NCBI GenBank assembly: GCA_021234155.1
Contig: JAJEKV010000430.1
Coordinates: 143,206 to 207,205 of the forward strand
Length of the DNA: 64,000 nt
Direction of reading: 5' to 3'
Origin: Isoetes taiwanensis
Taxonomy: Eukaryota > Streptophyta > Lycopodiopsida > Isoetales > Isoetaceae
Part shown: positions 1 through 10,389 of the stretch, one piece after another
Layout: each line of letters begins with the position of its first letter
Numbering within the stretch: position 1 is the first letter of the stretch
Notes under the pieces: generated by a model
Database searches by the model: none
What the model saw: the letters and a program-made list of their open reading frames with translations, nothing else
What the model was told of the DNA's origin: nothing
Program-made: the position numbers and the translations under genes

Positions 1-721
1 ACCATATCTATTTTTATGCCTCCGATGTTCTTTACTACAGTATAACCATCCATGCAAAAACATTAGGCCTAAAAGCACGAGTCCTATATGCTTTCGCTTG
101 AACTGCTTAGAATCTAAGGAAAGCATGTTAGTTGTAATATGTTAAATACAAATCGGTGTTTTTCAAACAATAAGCATTTCATTCAATAAGCATTGCTAGC
201 ATTCAATCATGAAAAATGGAAAAGCGGAATCATTATGAAAAACAATGGACCCAACTTAGCTTGAGCCTATCACATGGATCGTGATAGAGATCAATAGAAG
301 GATTATTCTATTCTATTCTAGACTATTCTATTCTATTCTATTCATGCATTATTTTTGTGAGTGCATTTGTTTTAGAGGTAAACGTAAGTGACACACATGT
401 AAAAGTTTAGACTACTCAAAGAAGACAATGCATCATATGATCCTAGCAGGTTGTTTCTTGATAGAGAAATATTCAAGTGATGTAGGGTCATGCGGGGGAA
501 GTCCACTTGAGAATTGATTTATACTAAGATCAAGATTAACTATGAGACTTTTGAATGTCGAATCGCAATCTTACATATACGGATAATCTAGTTGTAAGCA
601 AGTTAGGAAAATATGCAATGGCATTAGGGATAGTCAAGTCAAGGACTTCAAGATTCAACATTTTTCTAAATACTTTGCAATAGGCTTTTTTGTTTACAAC
701 ACGACTTCAAGGCGGAGAGGT
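1..721. other. Non-coding, no gene recognised
   Basis: AT-rich sequence with stops in all frames. Apart from the short TATTC microsatellite at 303-343, no motif, family or splice-delimited coding stretch was recognised. Confidence 0.6.
303..343. repeat. (TATTC)n microsatellite
   Basis: About eight copies of the pentamer TATTC, interrupted once by CTAGAC. A simple-sequence repeat with no visible link to a gene. Confidence 0.85.
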
Positions 722-1260
722 TTGTCTTTGGTAGTCATATTCAACTACAACCATGTTCAACTAAAACAATCATCTCTTTGTACTTTTTGGGGTATGGTAC
801 TCCTTATTTTGATTCATGGGTTATTAGAAAATATTGGTTTTGGATCTACTAGTGGTGGATCTGCCTCTGGAAATTCAGTTTTCATTGCGGTGACCTTTGT
901 ATTTCCCTAGACTATATGTACAAGTCTCACAGTCAATGTCACATGATGAAATGGAGAAGAAGTTATGTGGACCTTATAAGTGATGATAGAGGCCAACACC
1001 TAATGGATTTGTGCAAGTCAATGGAGATGGTGATCTACAATGGGGTAGATCCCTTTCCAGGACCAGGAGGATTTACTTCCAGCAGACCTCAAGGCTCTAG
1101 CGTAGTTGATTACCTCATTGGAGAACCACAACCCCAAATTGTCACAAGTTTTTGTGTCAAAGATGAGTCGGACACATATCACGCCACACTCCGCTTTGAT
1201 GTTGTATGTTTGTCCACCAAGCATGTAAAAGGACCAAGCGAGTCTGATAAAAATCAATAG
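722..1260 (+). pseudogene. LINE-type endonuclease (EEP fold) relic
   Basis: The frame at 916-1,260 reads like the C-terminal part of an endonuclease/exonuclease/phosphatase domain of a non-LTR retrotransposon. It shows DDRGQHLMDLC, an NG turn, GGFTSSRPQGSSVVDYLIG and SDTYHATLRF. These correspond to the family's RG-x-LLDLC, NG, FT..QG-S-x-xDYxL and terminal SDH-x-PL blocks. In the last block the catalytic SDH is altered to SDTYH. An upstream frame (722-910) ends VFIAVTFVFP, resembling the beta-strand before the catalytic region but in another frame, so at least one frameshift separates them. No reverse transcriptase follows, so this is a short dead fragment. LINE origin is inferred; another EEP protein is possible but less likely. 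Confidence 0.6.
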
Positions 1261-2646
1261 CATAAAAACTAAGGAATATACAAATCATATTGGCGGCTTT
1301 CCCAATTTTTCAAGATCACAACAAAACATTTATAAGGTGGGGTGCCACCAATGGTGAACTTAAGGTAAAATTCACTCCCACAAATTCACATGGCAGTGTA
1401 AAACCATAAAAATTTTCCACAAACTTGTGCTCTAGCACATGTTGAATCAAATCAGTCATTAACTATCTAAAATCAGTCATCACTGTAATTACCATTTCAA
1501 AGTCAGAGTGCGGACCCCTTGATGGTAATCGCTTGCTCAATAGTTGCCTGAGAATATATGTGATGCAAAGGAGCCTTATTGGTGAGGATGTCGTTATAAA
1601 ATGGTGATGGCTGCTGCGGACATGGTGAAGCATTAAAAATGACATGGTGATGGTACGATCAGACCACAATGATTTATATTAGCGGAATGATGAGTTTAAT
1701 TCTGAATGGTGCAAAGAATTTCATGACATGGTGACAAGAAGAACTCAAAAACTTAAAAAGATTACTTCAATACTTAACCATGAACTATAATTTTAGCGAT
1801 CGAAGGAATTGAACCCCATTGACGGAAATCTAGCCAATTACCATTATCTGCACCTGCAAAACAAACATAAATTCGTGTTAGTATATTCAACACATAACAA
1901 ATGACATGTAGAACAAATGGAAATTTTAAAGATACCTTTTGGAGGGATCCTATCCATTGAAGCATATATAGAACATGATCCAAAGATAGGATCCCTCAAA
2001 TGTGTTTCTAAGCAAGACCTTTACCGCTCCAAAGCCTCCAAAATACTTGACTTAACACCAAATCTTGCTCATCTAATTACACCATCAATAAAATAGAATT
2101 CTTCAAATAAAGAATGATAAACAAGATACATTTACATAAGAGTTTGGTAGCATACCTCGAATAGAGGTCAAAGATGCAAACCTTTGCTCAAAGTACAGCA
2201 GATTAATTGTTGAAATGACAATACATGCATTTTTGTCTCAAAGACCCAAACTTTGGAGGTCTTTGTTACTTCGAGACCTATATAGTTCTTCTAAGCCCTT
2301 AAGCTTTCCATTAGCTTGAGATTCTTCATCGAGAATCGATGAACTTGGAGTAAGCTTTTCATTTAGCTTTTTTTTTTCACGCAATGCCGTCCATGAACAA
2401 AGTTGAGTTTTTCGAGGTTGCAAGGCAAGGTCACATCATCTTCTTTGTCTTCAAATGCAGCCAAGGGTAAATTTATAAATAAATCTAAACCTTGCATTTG
2501 CTTGATAAGTTTTCAGCATTAGGCAATTCATGGACATTTTCAGCTTGACATTCATTATTTTCGTGCATATATTGTTTTAGTAAGAAACTCACTTGTTAGA
2601 ATAAGTGGACCATCATCAAGTCACGTGCCTCTGATTCCATCATGTT
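1261..2646. other. Non-coding, no gene recognised
   Basis: AT-rich, stop-laden in all frames. The short open frames here lack recognisable motifs and splice context. Nothing else noted. Confidence 0.5.
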
Positions 2647-2725
2647 TTGGGTTGCCCACAGAAGTGTAAACCCTCGTTTATCAATGGGTATGTGGGCATA
2701 TCGGTATATGGCGACATATCTTTGG
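2647..2725 (+). repeat. Dispersed repeat terminus, copy 1 of 3
   Basis: Starts GGGTTGCCCACAG and continues through AAACCCTCGTTTATC, TGGGTATGTGGGC and ATATCGGTATATGG. It aligns along about 70 bp with 51,744-51,815 (+) and with the complement of 63,040-63,118. Here the hairpin formed by TTTGCC/GGCAAA in the other copies is eroded. Probably the end of a transposon or retroposon family; the type is unknown. Confidence 0.55.
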
Positions 2726-3885
2726 TGGCGCTCCAAAGCTGGCGCTGCTGTAAACTCTTGGTCATCACCCCATTCCTTCGCCTGACAACGAATGAGCGTT
2801 TCCTTCTTCCGCCTCTCGCCTTGAAGAAACCACTGCACTGCGGTTGATTGCGACCCCTTTTGCCGTCGTATCGGAACCCTTATGTAGCCTTTGATCGGTG
2901 TCGACTCTTAAGCTATATTTTTTTTCCATTTAGTTGGTGACCCTCGTCGATTGCGGAGATATGGCCTTGACATCGATTTAGTAAGTTCAACCAAAATAGA
3001 CTCGTGAGATAAGCTTTTTGAGTTTCTATTTATCGATTATTTAGTCTAGCTTTGCTATCACGATTCATTTTCTCTATCCTTGCTTTGCTCTGCGATAACA
3101 TCTTGGATGATTGATCATGATCGACCAGGCCCTTCACATTCACAAGTCTTGCTTATTGCTATAAAAATGCACGGAAATACCTGCGCAGCCGGAGGATTTA
3201 TGGTAAGATTTATGGTCTACAAGATTGCTTCTTTTGGATTTGTCATTGCCCAAAAATTACGTGCTTGAAATATTAAAGAGATTGGTACTTGGAGATAGAC
3301 ATGTACATGATGGCGTCTAATTCTAATATTGCTTGCTTTTGATTCAGGCTGCTAGAATAAGCGAAATAGAAGAAAGAAATGTTAAGAGGCCTTGATCTTG
3401 GCACTTCAAGTTAGGAAGTAAGTTCATAGCTTCATGTTTCTATTTTTGCTAAGAGCTTGCTCTTGTCTATATTATTATTCATTCTTACATTGCATATCTA
3501 AAAATCTCATTCTACTATATTTTTAGGACACTTCTCAATTCATGGGTTAATGAAGCGAAATGCCTTATTGCGATTAAGGGTACTCAAAAGTACCTTTCTA
3601 CGCAATACATATCTAATGTATCTTTGGAATTATCATTAAGCTTTTTAAATTTTGAAGCTTTAGCGCAAGTTATGCATGTTTGTGAAATATAGATGTAATA
3701 GGATCTATATGGAGTTGGATTACATGGTACGCACTTGATATGAGTTCTGAAATTAGATCTTATGTTACGACTAGCGATTCTGGGGCAGAAACTAGATTAA
3801 GAGGTATTCATTCACATATGCCATGCTCATGACTTGAGGAGGAATGATTGATTATTTTTCGATCTATGACCAAGTGTAACAGACT
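2726..3885. other. Mostly non-coding; possible intron DNA of syntaxin fragment
   Basis: A GC-richer tract (2,720-2,880) is followed by AT-rich sequence. A polypyrimidine stretch before ATTCAG near 3,348 could be an acceptor site, but the following short frame did not match syntaxin. No other gene recognised. Confidence 0.4.
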
Positions 3886-4184
3886 ATGGACAACCTAATA
3901 GAGACAAGTGATAGTGAGTCCATCTTTCAGAAGGCAATCGAAGAACAAGGACGTGGTCAGGTATTAGACACCATGAAGGAAATCCGAGATTGGCATGATT
4001 CTGTCAAGGACATTGAAAGAAATCTTCTCGATCTATCAGGTACCCAATTTCCAGCTATAATCATAGGGTTATCATATGGTGACGATCTTGACTTTTGGGA
4101 TTTCAGATTTTTATAGACCGCGGCGGGCTTAATGGAGGCACAAGGGGAATGCTTAATAATATTGAAGTTCAAGTAAAGTCATGA
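3886..4184 (+). pseudogene. Plasma-membrane syntaxin (Qa-SNARE, SYP1 type) exon fragments
   Basis: Syntaxins are membrane-anchored Qa-SNAREs that drive vesicle fusion. The first exon reads TMDNLIETSDS, IFQKAIEEQGRGQVLDT, a degenerate EIRDWHDSVKDIE and RNLLDLS. That is the segment just upstream of and entering the SNARE helix of SYP121/SYP132-type proteins. It is preceded by TAACAG (acceptor) and ends at a GT donor at 4,040. After a ~75-bp intron ending TTATAG (4,116), the second exon gives LMEAQGE and then, after a one-base frameshift, MLNNIEVQVKS followed by a stop. That is the heptad region around the SNARE zero layer. The N-terminal Habc domain, the rest of the SNARE helix and the membrane anchor were not found, so this is a fragment that kept its intron, not a retrocopy. 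Family assignment is firm; the exact paralogue is not. Confidence 0.8.
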
Positions 4185-6494
4185 CGTGCATATTTTGAAG
4201 TAGATAGAAAATTGATCTCGAAGGCTTCTTCTCATTGTCATCATCATAATACTAGCAGTTTTGGGTCCATGTAGAATGGTAAAGCTTAATCCACTTTATG
4301 TGCACCCAACAGTTTGTTTCGAGTGGTTGTTGAAGAATCTGTATAGATGGATCTTGAGCGAGCGTCTTTGTTCCGTTTTACAATTCCTTGGCACAATGTG
4401 GGGGTTGAAAAAACATAGTTGACACTCATGTTGACGATCGTCCTTTTATGTAGCAAAACATGTAAAATACGAAATGGAACTCATTAATTCCTTTTTAAAA
4501 TTGGTTTCACCTCTTTGTAGGCCGGTAACTAATCACGCAACATGCACTTTTTAGAATGATGTGCATTCTCAAATGACTTATGAATACTAGGCCTTTATAT
4601 GAAAACTTAATATATTATATGGCTTATGTTCTTTATGCTATAACTAGTTATGTATTTTGATGATTGACAATGTATTAGAACTTAAAATATATGATTTGAA
4701 TGAAAAATGTTGTTTAAAAGTTCAAATACTATTATGCAGAGTAGCTATACATGTTTTTCTTGCAACTCACTCCCCTTGAAACATTTTTTTATTCTAAGTG
4801 TTCTAAGATGTTCTTTAAGCAAAGGGAACTCAAATCCGTTTTAAAATTGAAAAATTTGAATGTTGGCTGTTCCGTTCCCATCCGTTCGATCCGTTCAGAT
4901 TTTGGGTCCAAGTTCCCAAAAAGTTCCGTTCGGGTAACTATGAGTCTATTAGTGATTTGCAATTATCGCGATGGTCCAAGTTTTAGGTTTGAATGTCTTT
5001 TGCATTGGATGCGGTATGATAGGGAGGGTTACATGGCTGAACATATTTGCCATTGGTGAGGAATTGAAAAGATGTTTTGGTGGAGTCTTTTTTCGGTTCT
5101 TTTTATGTCATTCTTGCGAACAAACTTCGAGCTTTCTTTGCTTGAACGCTGAAGCCTTTGCTTAAGCTGTTGAATCTTTCAATTATATTGTCCATTTGGG
5201 GATCTTTGGGATGCTTCTAACCTAGCTGCTAGCACTATTAGATTAGTTGAATAACAAACTTATTTGGCCTATGATTTAGGATAAATTTTAGTATACCTTT
5301 GGTAGAAGTATCTAAGGGCTAAGATTTATCCCATGTGTTGAGTTCGGTTCTCAAAGCTAACGACGAAAAGACATCAAAGTTTTAATATGCATATGGCAAA
5401 TGGGTTCTTTGCTATAGGTGTAGTCCTAGAATTTGATGCAAAAGTCATAGCGTGTGAGAGCTTTGTGGCTATGGAGGAGGATTGAGGGCGAGTATGTGGA
5501 TTTAGAGGACAATGGGAGGCCAATTGGATGGAATGCTTGGAGCGAGGCACAATTTCTTTGAAAGCGGACCTCTAGGCTGAAGCTTTCTGAGTAGAAAAAA
5601 TTGGGGATTAAAAGCGGACCTCTAGGCGAAGCTTTCTGAGTAGAAAAGATTGGGGATTAAATCTTCTTGCGATGGATGGAATTCTGTTCGACATCGCTTA
5701 TGCAGCATTAATGATGTTTTTTAAGTTTGGAGTCATTTTACGGTAAGTGTAGGCGCATCCATGGAGCTTTTATGATTAAAACTAGTTTATGTAAGAGCTT
5801 CTTTTTGTTCTCACGAGCTTGATTTTCGTTTCTAAGTATGTCTTATGTAATATGTGATAATGAGCAGTTGTAGATCTACTTAAATATTGAATTAGGGAAT
5901 TTATACGGTAAAAAGGAGTGATTTAGTAAGGACAAGTAGTGCATAGTTTGCACGTCAAAAGAAAGTGATAAAATACTTGCTTCCAATGATGAACATATGG
6001 TACTTAGCAAGAAGAACATGGTCTATAAGCAAGAAGAACAACTATTTGAAGACATTGCATCTGTGTTTACCCATTTAAGTTTAGAAAGCTCAACGTGCAT
6101 CTTGGCATAAATAAAAATATGTTCCTTGCATGCAGCATGCCAGAAATAGCATCGATCCGAGCCCTCGGATCGTTATTCTAGGATGGGACGAGCAGCTATA
6201 TATGTGCTCTCCTTCTTGTGGCTCGTTATCGGCGTCTTCTCACAGCAGCATCTCTTTCCTTGTCCATACCCTACCCGCCCTTATATGTTATTTTGAGTTC
6301 GTATGTTGGTGATGCTATTTTTTCTTTTACCACCTCTCGGTGCTGTTTTCTATTTCTATATATGTTTGTTTACATTTTCGAACGTCTAACGGGTGATTTT
6401 TCATCTATGTTTCAGTTCCTGCACTCTTTGTTGTTGTCCACTTTGGGTGTTGCTATAATAATGTTTTTCTTTGTTCATCGGCATTATGCCGCAT
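4185..6494. other. Non-coding, no gene recognised
   Basis: AT-rich sequence without supported coding regions. It holds a 50-bp tandem duplication at 5,561-5,660. Near 6,108-6,150 there is a stray piece (ATGTTCCTTGCATGC) that also occurs in the ~430-bp tandem units at 7,140-8,480. Confidence 0.5.
5561..5660. repeat. 50-bp tandem duplication
   Basis: Two adjacent copies starting AAAGCGGACCTCTAGGC at 5,561 and 5,611, each continuing GAAGCTTTCTGAGTAGAAAA and ending ATTGGGGATTAAA. They differ at a few positions only. Confidence 0.9.
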
Positions 6495-6717
6495 TATTCT
6501 CCACCTGCGGGTGATGCTGTTTTTTTCCACCTTGAGGGTGACGCATATTTCTGTTCTCCACCCGTTGGGTGATGCTTTTCTTCACCCTATGGGTGATGCT
6601 ATCTCCACCTGCGGGTGATGCTGTTTATTTCCACCTCGAGGGTGATGCATATTTCTTGTTACATGATGGTTCTCCACCCGTTGGGTGATGCTTTTCTCCA
6701 CCCTATTGGGTGATGCT
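6495..6717 (+). repeat. GGGTGATGC minisatellite with 104-bp higher-order unit
   Basis: Eight degenerate ~26-bp monomers share CCACC...GGGTGATGC. Four distinguishable monomers (CCTGCGGGTGATGC, CCTTGAGGGTGACGC, CCCGTTGGGTGATGC, CCCTATGGGTGATGC) recur in the same order, from 6,501 and again from 6,605. That makes a 104-bp higher-order repeat present twice. Confidence 0.85.
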
Positions 6718-6954
6718 CTCTCTTTTTCTGCTATGCTCTTCTTCTTATGTTTCTACTGCTCCTATTGTTGGGGGCTTGTAGTTGTGCGGCTTGCCTCGTC
6801 ACTACTATGCATGTTTGATTTTCTCTAACCATTCACGGGTGTTTTTTAGGGTTCTTTGTGTTGCTTGCATGTTTTACGCCGTCTTCGAGGTCACCTTTTT
6901 TGGCCGCTTATCGACCCATCTCCCGGTTCTCCGGGCAACACATTCAAGGTTCTT

Positions 6955-7150
6955 GGCGACAATTTCTCATTAGGGTTTTCCTTGAAAACCCGCAGAAGGG
7001 CGAGGATTTTTTATCCCGAGTGAGAAGTTATCGCCATTACCTATCTTGCATCGCGCACATTTCTTTTTAAGGGTAGCCGATATTGTTCCTATGGTGGCTA
7101 CCCCTCTCTATTCTTCAAACAAGCGTGATGAATGACAAGCCTATCTATCG
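6955..7150 (+). repeat. Dispersed hairpin repeat, copy 1 of 2
   Basis: Aligns with 54,380-54,622. Shared blocks are TTTCTCATTAGGGTTTTCC, TTTTTTATCCCGA, GAGAAG and GCCTATCTATC. An 8-bp stem GGGTAGCC (7,071-7,078) / GGCTACCC (7,096-7,103) is also present in the second copy with a paired base change. Function unknown; a transposon terminal or untranslated region is likely. Confidence 0.65.
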
Positions 7151-8480
7151 GAATTTGGTTTTGTGTTCTTTGGGAGTTCCTTCGAAATAAGCAGGGAATA
7201 TAGAGATAGAGTATATAATAACAAAAACAGGACGGAAAAGAAACATGGTATAAAATAAAACTTGATCTTTGGCTTTGGACTTGCATATAGCATAAACCGA
7301 ACTATCAGCCTTATACTTTTTTCATTGCTCAAGTCCATTGCATGGGAATAATTCACAAACATTCAGCCGGGAACTTTATCTCTTCAAAATGCCTTTTAGC
7401 TTTGATTCTAAAGCATAAAACCACGAACACTTTTTTTGTCAAATAACTTGTTTAAGCAAGCAATGGTTTATGCGGCAACAACGATTGTAATGAATGTGGT
7501 AGCCGCAACTTTATAGAGGTAAAAGATAAAGCTCATAAAAAAGCTCGGCATGCATCTGGCATGGATAAATGTATGTTCCTTGCATGCGGCATGCAAGAAA
7601 TAAACATGAATATAGAGGTAGAGTATATAATAATAGCAAAAAGGAGAGAAAGCAAAAGGTGACAAAAACATGGAATAAATTAAAACGTGATGCTAGCTTT
7701 GGACTTGCATATAGCATCAATTGAACTATCGACCTTATGCTCTCTCATTGCTCAAGTCCATTGCAAGGGCATAATTCACAAACCTTCCAACCATTATGAT
7801 GGGAACTTTATCTCTTCATAAATGCCTTTTAGCTTTGATTCTAAAGCACAACCCTTTTGAACAATTTTTTTATATCGTCAAGCAATTTGCAATTTTTTAG
7901 AAAACAATGGTTTTTGCGGCAACATCGATTGTAATGAATGCGATAGAAAGCAACTTCATAGAGGTAGAAGATAGAAACTCATAATAGAAAGCTCGGCATG
8001 CATCGGCATGGATAAAGAGTATGTTCCTTGCATGCGGCATGCCATAAATAAATAGGAATAAAGAGATAGTAGATAATATTAACAAAATCAGGAGAGAAAC
8101 AAAAGCGAGAGAAACATGGAATAAATTAAACGTGATCTTTGGCTTGGACTTGTATATAGCATAAACCGAACTATCAACCGTATGTTCTTCCATTGCTCAA
8201 GTCCATTGCATGTGCATAATTCACAAACCTTTCACCCATTGCGATGGGGAACTTTATCTCTTCACTTATTTGCCTTTTTAGCTTTGATTCTAAAGCATAA
8301 CCCCGAACAACTTTTTATCTGTCAAACAAGCGCAATTTTTAAGCAAGCGATGGTTTGTACAACAACGATTGTAATGAATGTCAGTAGAAGCAACTTCCAC
8401 GAGGTAGAAGCTCATAATAGAAAAGCTGCATGCATTACGGCGTGGTCCCATCACAAGCAAAACTGAAGGTGGTATAGACA
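7140..8480. repeat. Three tandem ~430-bp repeat units
   Basis: The same series of blocks recurs three times with ~425-445-bp spacing. CTTTGGACTTGCATATAGC occurs near 7,270, 7,696 and, as a variant, 8,140. CAACGATTGTAATGAATG occurs near 7,480, 7,923 and 8,362. The TGTTCCTTGCATGCGGCATG block lies near 7,572 and 8,022. Short open frames on the minus strand with hydrophobic translations recur with the repeat and are probably not genes. Confidence 0.8.
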
Positions 8481-9774
8481 TTCCAACATCGGTATGAATT
8501 TGCTAACAATAAAAGCCTCAATTCTATCAAATAAACTTCCTTAAAACTATAAGAGAATTGAATAATAGACATGTCTTTATTTGCATTCAATTACATTCAA
8601 TAAATAGACATGTCTTCATTCAACTTGCCCTCTATCTTACGAAATTATACCTTGAGAATCCATATATAGAACTTAAAACAACAAAACTGCAATGAGCTTA
8701 TATTGGTTCATATCTGTTGATGAATGAAATACCGTGGTCGCTCATAGAAATCTAGACTCAATTTGCATTGGCTGAAACACCCATCAAAACTCTACAATAG
8801 TAGCGGAATCGATGTAGAATCGCATGAACATTCAATGGCATACATATTTAGATAAATGTATAAAGCAAAAGTTCTTTCCCCATAGAAATTTCAGCAAAAG
8901 ATGCTTCCAATAAAGATCACTGTGAGGAAGGAAAAAATGCATGATTCTTACTATTGCTGACAATATCCTCTCTTATCCATCCTCAAAGCCATGATGGTCA
9001 AAAGATCCGAGGAGAAGAGTCCACGGAGTCGATTTCGAGAGAAGAACGTCTTTTAGATGGCTGCTCAATGATGGAATTAAATTCCCATATTGTACAATTA
9101 GATGTGGTTATGATAGATAGCTTACAGCCCTGAGGTTATGAATATACTATCCACGGACATGGGAATCACGTACCATCATTCATCTCGACAAATCATAAAA
9201 AGCATGCCGCGTGACAATGACACCGGTGGCAATAGATGCTTGTGACATCGATAAAACATTCACGGTGAAATTATCAATCTCTACATTACAGAGTACCCCA
9301 TAGAATATATTACCAAATTAGGATCTGCAATTTTGACAAAAGCAAAAACAATCCCAATGATTATGCTTCACAATAATTATTCTTGCTACTGTCGGTTCAA
9401 AAAGGCTGTTGACGTACCTCTTCTTGATTAAGCGAGAAACAAAGGCATTGTTTGACATAAAAGGCTTAGGAGCAGATTTGGGGAGAGAGTCACGAAGATG
9501 TGTAATGCGGTTGGCGAATCTTGGAGGCGATCGAGAATATATACAACGAAAAACCCTACAACAAATTGACTCCACAACAAAATCCATTTAAAGAGCCTTC
9601 CAAGTGAAAGAATATAGATCCGAATGTAGATTCGAAGCCTAGGAAGAAAAAGTAGACGCATGCATCAAAAAAATCTTACTATGCATCTCTGTCTTCATCT
9701 CTTATGGATTTAGGCATAATAACTTCTGGCTAATGACCTGCTTTCCTTTTAATCAAATAAATCGTAAATCCAAA
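8481..9774. other. Non-coding, no gene recognised
   Basis: AT-rich sequence with no recognisable coding motif. The 89-residue minus-strand frame near 9,318-9,587 and its overlapping neighbours show no known family. Confidence 0.5.
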
Positions 9775-10352
9775 TGTTAGTCCTGTGCCTCCTAGTGCGA
9801 GGACTATTCATCATCTGACGGACCAAGTCAAGCTCAAGGATCCAGGGCGGCACGGGTCAGGCCGTCAAAAAGCCAGCAAAAAGACCAAGCGGCGGAACCA
9901 CCTTGATCCAAAGCACGGAGTGCCGCTGCAAAAGCGCCATTTCGGACAAGTGGCGGCCCGTCACGCCGCGTCGGCGTCAGCGTGATTTCAAGCACTTCAA
10001 AGGCACCGCCGGCATTCTACCGTCGGGCCTCCTTCGAGTCGGCAGAGATCGATCAGTGTCTATATTGGGCCAAGGCCATTGTACTATATATATGAGTAGA
10101 GCTAGCACATGAGTTTTTAGATGAGTTTTGAGTCTTGTCTCGCTTCGGGTTTTCTCTCGATTGGAGAGCTCATGTATGTTCATCATTGATATCAAGGAGC
10201 TTATCATTTTCCTCTCATTGTTCTCTTTTGTTCGTTTTTCTTCTTACGGTTCTCTTCTTGCAAATCGGCGTGACATAGTCCCGGATTCTCTGTTAGATCC
10301 TTGGGTCCTCCGAGGGCTGTCTTGCGAGGAGTTCGAACCCGGACCCCAAACA
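9775..10352 (+). mobile_element. Putative 5' LTR of a + strand Ty3/gypsy element
   Basis: Begins TGTTAGTCC and ends CCCCAAACA, the usual TG...CA termini, over 578 bp. A TATA box (TACTATATATATGAG near 10,083) precedes a pyrimidine-rich R/U5-like stretch. Directly after the end, TTGTCGCCCTTGCGGG resembles a degenerate TTGGCGCCG-type primer site used by Tat/Athila-like elements. No second LTR copy was found, so the ends are predictions from signals and from the following gag. Confidence 0.5.
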
Positions 10353-10389
10353 TTGTCGCCCTTGCGGGTCTGATTCGCTTTTCCTTTCT

